DNA from: a virus
Virus record (IMG/VR): IMGVR_UViG_3300020419_000009
Span: 1-64,000 of that record
DNA length: 64,000 nt
Reading direction: 5' to 3' (one strand)
Shown here one piece after another: positions 1 to 7,654 of the stretch (positions within the stretch are counted from its first letter, which is position 1; the number at the start of each line of letters is the position of its first letter). The notes beneath the pieces are model-generated. The model did no database searches and was not told where the DNA came from. It was given only the letters and a program-made list of their open reading frames with translations. The translations under genes were made by a program, and so were the position numbers.

Positions 1-173
1 ACAGCTCTACCGATTTCAGTAACAGGATATACTCTTTGATTAGCATTCCTTACACCACCTTGGATGCATATACCTTTAAGATACAAGTCCTTACCACCCG
101 TATCTTTATTCTCAGTATGCTCCACGACCATTTTAGCTTGATCGAATGATAGTGTCTCTGTTAAGTTTAACAT
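1..173 (-). CDS. 21: Prohead core protease gp21 (N-terminal part, runs off left edge)
   Basis: The first 57 or so codons of a minus-strand gene, starting at ATG 173-171; the rest lies beyond the window. After a short lead the translation reads YLKGICIQGG, then a segment with NANQRVYP. The pattern of an extended strand followed by an N-x-N-x-R-x-Y-P motif is typical of the N-terminus of T4-type prohead proteases (gp21, peptidase family U9), which cleave scaffold and internal head proteins after L/I-x-E during capsid maturation. The catalytic residues are outside the window. It lies directly downstream of the acidic core-protein gene, the usual head-gene order. The identification rests on the N-terminus and context only. 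Confidence 0.75.
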   Translation of the reverse strand, partial: MLNLTETLSFDQAKMVVEHTENKDTGGKDLYLKGICIQGGVRNANQRVYPVTEIGRA

Positions 174-190
174 CTACCTTTAGTCCTCAA

Positions 191-1177
191 TTATGAACCG
201 ATAATACTTTTTGCATCAGTTCCAGTTTCGCCTGCGCCTTTCTTTTCAGCGCCGTGGCCTTTAGCATTTTTCATTGACTTTGAAGCTTTTCCGCCTGGTA
301 CGTTAACGTTTCCTGCATTGTCCTCTTTTGGAGTATTTCCTGCAAGTCCGCCTGCTGTACCTTTTGAATCACTTTCTCCGCCTGCGTTTAAGTTAGAAGC
401 TGTTCCACCCATTTTGTTAGCACCTGCTACTGGGCTTTTAGCTTTGTTGTCTTCGCCTTTTGGCATAGCAACTTTTTCTACATATTCACGCATTTGTTCA
501 GCTTGTGACTTTGTACCTTCAAAAGGCATTTCGTCTGGCTGTTCCATGCTAAGTTCGGAAGTTGGCTCAAATGCCTCTTCCTTCTCTTCATCATCCATAT
601 CCATGTCAGCGGCATCGTCGTCATCCATGTCGTCTTCGCCGTCGTCACCTTTATCAGACATCATTTTTTCAAATTCTGCCTTTAGATCATCAAGAGCATC
701 TTCTAGGTCGACAACACGATCTTCAATTTCTTCTGCATCGTCTCCACCCATTTCGTCTCCACCTTCATCGTCGCCAGCTTCCATGTCATCGATCATGTCG
801 TCTGCCGCGTCGCCGCCCATTGGGTCAGCTTCTGGTGTAATTCCAAAGTTTTCTTCAACTTCTTTGTCTGTAGCTTCTTCTACATCTTCGTCTGAAGCTT
901 CGTCAACTTCTTCATCTGATTCTTCTTTGACTTCGTCATCATCTGAAGCTTCATCAACTTCTTCATCTGATTCCTCTTTCATCTTGTCGTCTTTTTTCTT
1001 CTTATCTTTATAAGAACCTTCGTCGACTTCAAGATCAGTCATTTCATCTTCTAGCATTTTTTCATAAATGCCACGAGATTTATCTATTACAAATTCATGA
1101 AATAACGAATCTGCGCCTTCGCGATCGTTATTAACTAGTTTTTCGAGCATTTGCTCTAATTTGGATTTATCTGCCAT
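191..1177 (-). CDS. Acidic prohead core (scaffold) protein, gp67/gp22-like
   Basis: A 328-residue, very acidic protein. Residues 1-45 form a predicted helical segment (EQMLEKLVNNDREGAD, then SRGIYEKMLEDE) resembling the start of T4 gp67-type core proteins. Residues of about 50-115 are near-perfect acidic repeats built on EESDEEVDEAS. The middle is Asp/Glu/Met-rich with one helical stretch (DRVVDLEDALDDLKAEFEKM), and the C-terminal 100 residues are Gly/Asn/Lys-rich and probably disordered. Such proteins fill the prohead as scaffold and are degraded by gp21, the next gene. An AGGAG ribosome site precedes the ATG. A sigma70-type promoter and a late-like box (TGTAAATA, minus strand 1227-1220) lie upstream. 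Assignment to gp67, gp68 or gp22 is not settled by the sequence. Confidence 0.65.
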   Translation of the reverse strand: MADKSKLEQMLEKLVNNDREGADSLFHEFVIDKSRGIYEKMLEDEMTDLEVDEGSYKDKKKKDDKMKEESDEEVDEASDDDEVKEESDEEVDEASDEDVEEATDKEVEENFGITPEADPMGGDAADDMIDDMEAGDDEGGDEMGGDDAEEIEDRVVDLEDALDDLKAEFEKMMSDKGDDGEDDMDDDDAADMDMDDEEKEEAFEPTSELSMEQPDEMPFEGTKSQAEQMREYVEKVAMPKGEDNKAKSPVAGANKMGGTASNLNAGGESDSKGTAGGLAGNTPKEDNAGNVNVPGGKASKSMKNAKGHGAEKKGAGETGTDAKSIIGS

Positions 1178-1219
1178 TGTTTTCTCCTGTTATGGTTGTT
1201 TGGTAAGGCTGTCTAGTAT

Positions 1220-1261
1220 TATTTACACTTTTATTATAAAATGCATGGAAAATGGTGTCAA
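1220..1261 (-). promoter_or_regulatory. Sigma70-type promoter, TTGACA-N17-TATAAT
   Basis: On the minus strand the -35 box TTGACA (1261-1256) and -10 box TATAAT (1238-1233) are both exact consensus, with a 17-base spacer. A late-like octamer TGTAAATA (1227-1220) lies just downstream. Both point toward the core-protein gene starting at 1177. It would let the host polymerase transcribe head genes independently of the portal gene upstream. Confidence 0.75.
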
Positions 1262-1283
1262 AACGGGCTTTTTTGACACGTCA

Positions 1284-1883
1284 TCAAAAATCATAGTATC
1301 TTTTGAACTCACTTAGTGTAATGTGAGTGAGATTTGCAACCTTTTTTAATTGTTTAGGTATAAAATCGTCCCCGTCTTCTACTATCCTTATATATTTTGT
1401 ACTTGCGTGTGATTCACAAGTTGAAGCAGTTTGTCTTTCCCAATTACCAAAATACGTAGGCGGTTCATGGGTTTTCTTATAATTCTGTGTTCCTGCGTAC
1501 AAGTTATTTACCTTTGTACGCTCACCTTTATCATCTTTTTTACCGTGAAAATCAAAACCTATTATATAGATAGTATCATGATGGTGTGTACTTGCTAGCC
1601 AAAGTGCTGTTGGACCACTACTCCAACCTTTACTAGGCTGAAAATAATTGAATCCTTCCATACCGTGATATGCTTTATTTGGATTGGTCCATACTTGATT
1701 TTCCATCTGCCATCTATGCTGATTAATTTCAAGAATCATTTTGACATCTACTGCTACAAGATAATCAGGTTGATAATGCCTATACACTGCATTGCAGGCA
1801 TATACTTTTCCGTAGGGTTTTAGAGAAAAAAGATCTATATCTTTACGACTCTCGCCATTTCCTATAACGAAAGCTACCGTCAT
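1284..1883 (-). CDS. MptE/DUF115- or glycosyltransferase-like protein in the head gene cluster
   Basis: A 199-residue protein opening with FVIGNGESRKD, a glycine-rich nucleotide-binding-like loop after a first beta strand. It continues with YACNAVYRHY and DYLVAVDVKM, and later YIIGFDFHG. This layout resembles small enzymes of the DUF115/MptE-like and GT29-like type, which bind a phosphorylated nucleotide or nucleotide-sugar. Whether it is an active transferase is not known; no family-defining catalytic residue can be claimed. It sits between the portal and the core scaffold genes on the same strand, 11 bases after the preceding small gene, so it is probably expressed with the head genes. It has no role in known T4 head assembly and may be an accessory insertion. 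Confidence 0.5.
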   Translation of the reverse strand: MTVAFVIGNGESRKDIDLFSLKPYGKVYACNAVYRHYQPDYLVAVDVKMILEINQHRWQMENQVWTNPNKAYHGMEGFNYFQPSKGWSSGPTALWLASTHHHDTIYIIGFDFHGKKDDKGERTKVNNLYAGTQNYKKTHEPPTYFGNWERQTASTCESHASTKYIRIVEDGDDFIPKQLKKVANLTHITLSEFKRYYDF

Positions 1884-1894
1884 GGGCTAACCTC

Positions 1895-2137
1895 TTATAC
1901 TGCTTCAGGTTGTGCTTGAATGCCGTACATCTGTTTAATAAACTCTAGCTCTTTTTCAGATTCTTCTTGGTGTATCTCAGATGCTTTTCTGGCTTTGTTA
2001 ATTTGTCTAAGTGTTAATCTTGTTTTACGTTTGTCGTCACGCTTTACAATACTCTCATCATCCGTAGGATCATAAGTCTTGTCCTCGATAGGCTCAATAG
2101 TTTCTTTATCAAAATAAAATATCTCTCTAAGTATCAT
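1895..2137 (-). CDS. Small conserved head-locus protein downstream of portal
   Basis: An 80-residue charged protein starting MILREIFYFDKET, with a central Lys/Arg segment (KRDDKRKTRLTLRQINKARKA) and a helical Glu-rich end. It lies 8 bases after the portal stop and 11 bases before the next gene, all on the minus strand. In T4 the small core proteins gp67 and gp68 occupy this position; by position and size it could be a gp68-type protein. The likeness is positional and no motif proves it. A CATAAATA sequence on the minus strand (2150-2143) lies too close to the start to be a convincing promoter. Confidence 0.55.
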   Translation of the reverse strand: MILREIFYFDKETIEPIEDKTYDPTDDESIVKRDDKRKTRLTLRQINKARKASEIHQEESEKELEFIKQMYGIQAQPEAV

Positions 2138-2145
2138 GCTATTAT

Positions 2146-3879
2146 TTATGCCTCTGCTGGAGGATCTGCTTGTGGAACTCCTCCGTCACCACCTGCACCT
2201 GTTGTATCAGTTGCTCCTGCTTGAACTGTTGGATCTGATTCATCTGGTGGTGTATCTGTTGCATTATCTAGATCTGATTCAATACCGGCTCCACTTATTC
2301 CTGCACCTCTCATTTCACCCTGTGAGTCTGTAGGTTGTTGAACAAGCGTTTCTACATTTTCTTCTTTCCAATAACGTTCGTTCTCTGCCACTTCCGCATC
2401 TGACATTCCTAAAAATCTTTTCATTGCATATCTATTACTAATAAACGGAATAGTTTGTATCTGTGTAAATGTTCCGATACGCTGATTGTCTAATTCTGAT
2501 TGTCTATAACTTGCAAAGTTTTGTGGTGGTTGAAAAATTAAATCAAACATTGCAATATCAATGTTAATACCTTTTTCTAATAGATATCTTTTAAATTCTT
2601 GGTTAAACACTTCGACAACTAGATTTTGTAATCTTTCACAATACTTGTTGAACCTTAGTTCTTGTATGTATGCAGTACCAACTCTACCATCATTAAACTG
2701 TGCTTGACCTTCATCTTGTGCCGCCGCTGGTAAGTATGAGCTAGGAATACGTAAACCTCTTACAAGTTTATTTGTAAAGTATTTCAAGTCATCAATTTCA
2801 CCTAGATTTGTACCACCTGGCAAAGTTTCAACCTTAGATCCACGTCCTTCAGCTGTTTGAGGAAAGAAGTAATCTTCGTTTGTTGATAGAGGATTGTAAG
2901 CACTATCGATTACTGATGTGCCTCCACCAGTTTTTGACGGAATACGTCTCTGATGGATCTCTGTTTTTACACGTTCTACGAACTGCATTGCTAAGTGTGA
3001 CGGCATGTTACCTACATCAACATAAAAAACTCTTCTTTCAGGAGCTCTTTGTGTTCTGTAAATAATAATTGCGTCTTCTAAAAGTTCTTTTTGTTTATAT
3101 ACTTTAAATATTGATTCCAACAAAGAATTACCAAATGGTGCATTGTTGTCCATACCTTCTGATAAACTTAGATGTACCATGTGATTGGCATCTACTGCAA
3201 CTTCTTTTTGTTTATCTATACCAAATCTAGATGAACTGCTTTGTGTTGATGTGTTACCAACCATTCCTCTTACGCTACCTGTTAGGTACCCGTCTCCACC
3301 ACCTGTTACTTTTCCGTTGGTAGTATAAGGAGTAGTTGCAACCTTGTCAACAAAGTTTAAATTTATATCTTTAACAATATATTGTTCTGGCTTTTTACCT
3401 TCTGATTCGTTTACAATGATACTTGATACTTTTGCAGGATCAACGTGAAACCAGGTTTTTGTTTCTGGATCTCTAATAAAAAATGCATCACCAAATTTAA
3501 AAACATTACGCACTATTTTAAACATGCGTGTTTCAAAACTGTTTTGTTTATTCCACTGTTGTAGATACTGTTCAATTACCTTTATTTCAGAGTTGGTTGC
3601 TTTTTGTTTAAAGTCCAAAGTAAAGGTTGTTTTATTTTGTGTGTTTTGTTGTGTACAAAATTCTGCAAGTATGTCAAGTGCCGCATTTACTTCAGAATCT
3701 TGATCCATAACATTGTATTGGCCGTAACGTTCTACTCTGTTAGGAGCACCGGTATATACATCAGGTAAAAAACTTGAATAATTTGTTCTTGCTGGACCTG
3801 GTTGTGATCCTGTGTATGACAAGGGACTGCTAGATCCGCCGCCTGTTTCTATTGTCGTAAAATGTCTTTTCCAGCTCAT
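2146..3879 (-). CDS. 20: Portal vertex protein gp20
   Basis: 577 residues, near the usual size of T4-type portals (T4 gp20 is 524). It forms the dodecameric ring at one capsid vertex through which DNA is packaged and ejected, and to which the neck binds. Recognisable blocks are DVYTGAPNRVERYGQYNVMD near residue 40, the central YRTQRAPERRVFYVDVGNMP near 275, the following VKTEIHQRRIPSKTGG, and EIDDLKYFTNKLVRGLRIPS near 365, all highly characteristic of gp20. The C-terminal 60 residues are Gly/Asp/Thr-rich and probably flexible. It follows the tape-measure gene by 24 bases on the same strand and leads the head genes. Confidence 0.95.
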   Translation of the reverse strand: MSWKRHFTTIETGGGSSSPLSYTGSQPGPARTNYSSFLPDVYTGAPNRVERYGQYNVMDQDSEVNAALDILAEFCTQQNTQNKTTFTLDFKQKATNSEIKVIEQYLQQWNKQNSFETRMFKIVRNVFKFGDAFFIRDPETKTWFHVDPAKVSSIIVNESEGKKPEQYIVKDINLNFVDKVATTPYTTNGKVTGGGDGYLTGSVRGMVGNTSTQSSSSRFGIDKQKEVAVDANHMVHLSLSEGMDNNAPFGNSLLESIFKVYKQKELLEDAIIIYRTQRAPERRVFYVDVGNMPSHLAMQFVERVKTEIHQRRIPSKTGGGTSVIDSAYNPLSTNEDYFFPQTAEGRGSKVETLPGGTNLGEIDDLKYFTNKLVRGLRIPSSYLPAAAQDEGQAQFNDGRVGTAYIQELRFNKYCERLQNLVVEVFNQEFKRYLLEKGINIDIAMFDLIFQPPQNFASYRQSELDNQRIGTFTQIQTIPFISNRYAMKRFLGMSDAEVAENERYWKEENVETLVQQPTDSQGEMRGAGISGAGIESDLDNATDTPPDESDPTVQAGATDTTGAGGDGGVPQADPPAEA

Positions 3880-3903
3880 ATTTTTTCCTAGTCGATACCT
3901 ATA

Positions 3904-6438
3904 TTACCCATGTGCGTTATTGTTTAACGCCTTCACAGCTTTTGTGTTTTTCTGTGTTTCTGCAATAAGTCTCTCAACAGCACTATTACTTATGCCTCCT
4001 CCTGCAAAGGCGCCTTCCGTACTGGTATTATCTGCTGTTCTCATTTCTTTTCTAATTTTGGAGCCTGTACTTGCATCATTATCCTTCTCTATAAGTGAAG
4101 TTGGATCAGGGCCAATTGAACCTTGTAAACTGCCTGCTCCACTATTTGAAGAAGAAAATAAATTCGAAACAGCTCCAATTCCCTTTTTTACCCAATCCGG
4201 AGTAATACTCTGCAATAAAGCACTCCAATCAATATCAAAAAGTGATGCAAATGAATCCCATAATTTTTGCATTGATTTTACTAGGGAGTCTTTGAGGTCT
4301 ACAAAGTAGCTTTTAACGTTTTCCCAATCAAAATACGCTGTTACACCGGCCACAATACCTGCAACAATTCTTGCCCATGGATTTAAATTGGTGAACAATG
4401 CTACAAAGGCACCACCTAACACGGTAGCTATTTCACCCCATGGTATAGCATCCATTAGCTTGTCCCAGCCAATTTTTACTGCGTTTGTAACTTTCTGTAT
4501 TATCGTATCCAATAGTGTACCGTCTTCAAACATCTGTACAAGGTTGTCCCAAAAAGGAATCAAAGTGTTATTAAAGAAGTTTTCTGCTTTGGTCATTGTT
4601 TCGTTTACAAACTTTGTTACCTTATCCCACATTTGCTCAAAATCGCCTCCTGGTGCAAAAAACTCTTTGACGTTTTTAATTCCTTCTTTAAGATCTTGAA
4701 TTAATCCTGCCCAATCTATTTCACCCACAGCTCCAAATATTTCTTTGGTATCATTGTAAAACTTTTTAAATTTGTCTGATAAGCCAGCCCAATCAACGCT
4801 TTCGAACCAGCCTATTATATCTTTCATTCCATCCTTAAATATGTTCCAATACTTTGTTGTTCCTTCTGACCATTCTTGTAATTTTTTTGTCCAGTCAGTT
4901 TTCATAAAGTAGTCATATGTATCACCAGCCCAATTTTTGAGTTTTTCCCAACCTTTTATTAACATATCTGAATTCATAATTTCATCATATGTTTTCTTCA
5001 GCATAGGCATTACTTTTTGTTCGAACATTACTAACAGTTCATCAAACATTTTTCCTGCTTCTTCCGTAGTGGGGAGAAATTTTTCAAAAGCATCTGCTAA
5101 TTTGTCTAGTATTCCACTGTCTAGCAAGAACACTTTAAATTTTGCCGCCAAGGATTCTATTGTTCTATTAAATTCTGTTGCTCTTTCTGTTAGTGAGTCT
5201 CTAGCTTTTTGTTCTCTATTAATAAACCCGCCGTCTACATTTTGTAAGGATTTCAATGCACCTGCTTGTGTAAATGCTTCGTACAACTGATTACCACTGC
5301 CTCTAAGAGCATCTAATTGGGCGGCTGTCATTTTATCTGCTTTATCGTTTACTTCCTTTGTAACCTGTACCAAGAAGTTATTTGCCTGTTCTTCTGACAT
5401 ATCACCAAAGTTCTTTGCCTGTGCTCTAAAAGTATCACTTGAGAACATTAATGATCTTGTCAATTCATCTGTAGGAACTCCGTCTGCAATGTCAATTAAT
5501 GAGCCTTGTACTGCTGTAAACTCTTTAGGTAACAACTGTAAGTTTTTAGTTAATGCGGAAGTACCGTCAGCCATTTGTTTTTGTATTCTTATGTCTCTGG
5601 CCATCATCTTCTGTTGTTCTTCAACATCTTTTCGACTTTTACCTGTAATTTTAGCAATTCTGTCTAATTCTTTTGAATAATTAATAGTTCCATTAATTAA
5701 TTCTTGTTGAGTCATATTCTGTCTTCTACCATACATGGTTTGTAAGTCGCTGTATGCTATTAGGTTATCATTCAATTCTTCTGTAGTAAAACCCATTGCC
5801 ATGAGTCTTGTACCTGCATCACTGTATCTTAATTCCTTACTAAATCTTGCAAAGTTCTTAGCACCATCTCCAACTGATGAACCAAACTGTCTTAAAACTA
5901 AACCGTCGCTATTAATAACTTTTGCAAGTGCTTCTGTTGCCATTGAAGCCTCTGCCGCCGCTCTAGTAATACCAAACATGTTATTACCAAAGGAAGCACC
6001 AACTGATGTTAAATCTCTAAACTGATCAACCTGTTCATCTAGTATACCACCTATCTGTCCTAGTGCTGGTCCTATTAAAGGAAAGTTGGAAAAGAATCCA
6101 CGCATGGATTGATCGCCGGATAATAATGTATTTGCAAAGTTGGGTACTGCTCCAACAACACTCATTATTGCACTTAATAGTAAATTAAATGCTCCTGATA
6201 CTACTCCACCTGCCGCTTTTCCTAATCCTGATATTTCTTCGGCCGCTTCAGCGGAAGCAGATCCTACTGCCGCTATGTTTTTGGCTGATTCTGAGGATAC
6301 TAGTCCTCTACCACTAGCTGGATTGAGTGGACTTGCTGGTCCTCCCAATATTTTAACCAAACTTCTTAAAGTGGCTTCTGATGCCGCATTTTCGGCTGTA
6401 ACTTCGCCAATGCCGGGTATGTCAATTCTTACTGCCAT
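3904..6438 (-). CDS. Tail tape measure protein (gp29-equivalent)
   Basis: 844 residues, starting MAVRIDIPGIGEVTAENAAS. The protein is long, helical and repetitive, with Trp-rich amphipathic segments between residues 450 and 700 (repeats of the type W-x2-L-x2-W-x2-G and D-W-A-G-L). Hydrophobic stretches lie near residues 80-110 (FNLLLSAIMSVVGAVPNF) and near 685-715 (LGGAFVALFTNL, then ARIVAGIVAGVTAYF). Length, helical character and membrane-like stretches fit a tape measure, which sets tail length and is threaded through the tail tube. It lies next to, but divergent from, the gp26/gp51-like chaperone that would coat it. No catalytic domain is visible. A large internal virion protein of another type is the main alternative. 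Confidence 0.65.
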   Translation of the reverse strand: MAVRIDIPGIGEVTAENAASEATLRSLVKILGGPASPLNPASGRGLVSSESAKNIAAVGSASAEAAEEISGLGKAAGGVVSGAFNLLLSAIMSVVGAVPNFANTLLSGDQSMRGFFSNFPLIGPALGQIGGILDEQVDQFRDLTSVGASFGNNMFGITRAAAEASMATEALAKVINSDGLVLRQFGSSVGDGAKNFARFSKELRYSDAGTRLMAMGFTTEELNDNLIAYSDLQTMYGRRQNMTQQELINGTINYSKELDRIAKITGKSRKDVEEQQKMMARDIRIQKQMADGTSALTKNLQLLPKEFTAVQGSLIDIADGVPTDELTRSLMFSSDTFRAQAKNFGDMSEEQANNFLVQVTKEVNDKADKMTAAQLDALRGSGNQLYEAFTQAGALKSLQNVDGGFINREQKARDSLTERATEFNRTIESLAAKFKVFLLDSGILDKLADAFEKFLPTTEEAGKMFDELLVMFEQKVMPMLKKTYDEIMNSDMLIKGWEKLKNWAGDTYDYFMKTDWTKKLQEWSEGTTKYWNIFKDGMKDIIGWFESVDWAGLSDKFKKFYNDTKEIFGAVGEIDWAGLIQDLKEGIKNVKEFFAPGGDFEQMWDKVTKFVNETMTKAENFFNNTLIPFWDNLVQMFEDGTLLDTIIQKVTNAVKIGWDKLMDAIPWGEIATVLGGAFVALFTNLNPWARIVAGIVAGVTAYFDWENVKSYFVDLKDSLVKSMQKLWDSFASLFDIDWSALLQSITPDWVKKGIGAVSNLFSSSNSGAGSLQGSIGPDPTSLIEKDNDASTGSKIRKEMRTADNTSTEGAFAGGGISNSAVERLIAETQKNTKAVKALNNNAHG

Positions 6439-6465
6439 GAATAATGTACTCTGTTTATCCTAACC

Positions 6466-6473
6466 TATAAATA
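6466..6473 (+). promoter_or_regulatory. T4-type late promoter, TATAAATA
   Basis: An exact match to the T4 late -10 octamer on the plus strand, 42 bases before the ATG of the gp26-like gene at 6516, which is preceded by an AGGAG site. It lies in the only gap between the divergent tape-measure and gp26 genes. Confidence 0.75.
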
Positions 6474-6515
6474 CTAAGCTATATTAATTAATTATATTTA
6501 GCAGGAGAAATAAAC

Positions 6516-7439
6516 ATGGTAGATAATAATATGAGTCAAAGTACAATGATACAAGGTATTCCTAGTCCAGCACCAAAACAAGCTGGTAATCCACTAGCGA
6601 AACACCTAAGACAACCTAAAATCTACATCAAATTGCCTAGCGGAGGAAACTATTGGCCAAAAGGTGCATTAGAAATTTCCGAAAACGGTGAATATCCTGT
6701 TTATGCAATGAACGCCAAGGATGAAATTACTTTCAAAACACCTGACGCATTGTTAAACGGACAAGCAACTGTTGATGTGATTCAGAGTTGTATGCCCAAC
6801 GTTAAGGATGCCTGGCAGGCTCCTTCGATTGACATAGACGTTATGTTGGTAGCAATAAGAATGGCCAGTTTTGGTCAGATGCTAGACATGTCAGGAAAGA
6901 TACCTGGAACGGAAATTACTAAAGATTTTCAACTTAACTTACAAACAGTGTTAGACAATTACTATGTCCAACAGTTTGAAGATACATTTAAAATTGACGG
7001 ATTTACTGTTCAGATGAAACCAGTGAGTTATATGACTATGACTCAGCAGACTGTCAAGGCTTTTGAGGAACAGAGAATATTTTCAATTGTTAATGACGAC
7101 GATACAAATCCGGCAGAAAAGTTAGCTAGATTTCAAAAGGCTTTTAAAAATCTCACAGACATGAATGTCGGTGTTATAGTTGACAGCGTTATAGCTATTC
7201 AACCAGATGGCGAAAGTGATGCTGTTACCAACAAGATATTCATTAAGGAATTTATTGAAGGCACTGAAGCTTCGATTTATAATCAAATTGCTGATCACAT
7301 TACAAAGATGAGAACAAGGTTTACTCAACAACCTATAACTGTTAATGCTACAGAAGAAGAGATCAAAAATGGTGCTCCAAAAACTTTTGAAATGCCTATT
7401 GTTTTTGATCAATCCAATTTTTTCGGCTCCGGATCTTAA
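6516..7439 (+). CDS. 26: Baseplate hub/tail assembly chaperone gp26-like
   Basis: 307 residues when read in frame 0. Conserved blocks of the T4 gp26-like family are visible: IKLPSGGNYWP near residue 33, then GEYPVYAMNAKDEITFKTPD, LLNGQATVDVIQSCMP and SIDIDVMLVAIRMASFGQ. In T4, gp26 is needed for hub assembly; related proteins act as tail assembly chaperones on the tape measure. Start ATG 6516 has a good AGGAG site, and a TATAAATA late box lies upstream. Near the 3' end, at TTT TTC (7419-7424), a slippery heptamer followed by a hairpin suggests that some ribosomes shift to frame -1 and make a 379-residue fusion. Confidence 0.85.
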   Translation: MVDNNMSQSTMIQGIPSPAPKQAGNPLAKHLRQPKIYIKLPSGGNYWPKGALEISENGEYPVYAMNAKDEITFKTPDALLNGQATVDVIQSCMPNVKDAWQAPSIDIDVMLVAIRMASFGQMLDMSGKIPGTEITKDFQLNLQTVLDNYYVQQFEDTFKIDGFTVQMKPVSYMTMTQQTVKAFEEQRIFSIVNDDDTNPAEKLARFQKAFKNLTDMNVGVIVDSVIAIQPDGESDAVTNKIFIKEFIEGTEASIYNQIADHITKMRTRFTQQPITVNATEEEIKNGAPKTFEMPIVFDQSNFFGSGS

Positions 7440-7478
7440 CGAAACCACTCGACGAAATCCTAGCCGAGGTTAAGGTCC
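7418..7478 (+). promoter_or_regulatory. Programmed -1 frameshift signal (slippery site plus hairpin)
   Basis: The heptamer T TTT TTC (7418-7424) lies in the zero frame as AAT TTT TTC and fits X-XXY-YYZ. After a 6-base spacer comes a 10-bp stem, 7431-7440 paired with 7469-7478 (GGATCTTAAC with GTTAAGGTCC, one G-U pair). A second 4-bp helix lies inside it (CTCG 7448-7451 with CGAG 7465-7468). The zero-frame stop TAA (7437-7439) lies inside the stem. A -1 slip continues with CGG at 7424 into an open frame ending at 7654. Confidence 0.85.
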
Positions 7479-7654
7479 TAGAAGGAGAGGTCAAGCAAGT
7501 AAAAGATACACTTTACAAGTTGTGTTGGTACATGCGTGGAAGTTTATCTGTTTCAGAAGCATATTGCTTGACCAATGAAGATATTGAAATCATGAATCAA
7601 ATCATTACCGATAACTTGGAAACAGCTAAAAAGACTGGACAGCCTTTCTTTTAA
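7424..7654 (+). CDS. gp51-like extension of gp26, reached by -1 frameshift
   Basis: This 76-codon frame has no ATG, GTG or TTG start in its first third, and the frame is closed by a stop a few codons upstream, so independent initiation at full length is unlikely. Read from the slippery site it encodes a helical stretch (EILAEVKVLEGEVKQVKDTL), then WYMRGSLSVSEAYCL and a C-terminal ETAKKTGQPFF. An M-R-G-x-x-x-x-x-E-A block with a terminal K-x-x-G-x-P-F-F is typical of the short gp51/tail-chaperone partner in T4-like phages. The product would be a gp26-gp51 fusion of 379 residues, parallel to the G/GT chaperones of lambda. The last four bases overlap the convergent gene on the minus strand. Confidence 0.75.
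   Translation, partial: RLRILTKPLDEILAEVKVLEGEVKQVKDTLYKLCWYMRGSLSVSEAYCLTNEDIEIMNQIITDNLETAKKTGQPFF

Noticed and set aside
318-1013. Plus-strand open frame of 231 codons opposite the core protein
   Set aside because: It is the mirror of the acidic Glu/Asp/Ser coding on the minus strand, giving a Ser-rich nonsense protein with no ribosome site.
2143-2150. CATAAATA (minus strand) as a late promoter for the 80-residue gene
   Set aside because: It lies within 13 bases of the ATG and inside the portal coding end, so it is probably chance.
7440-7654. A separate small gene after gp26 with its own start
   Set aside because: No ATG, GTG or TTG at a sensible place. The slippery site and hairpin explain it better as a frameshift extension.
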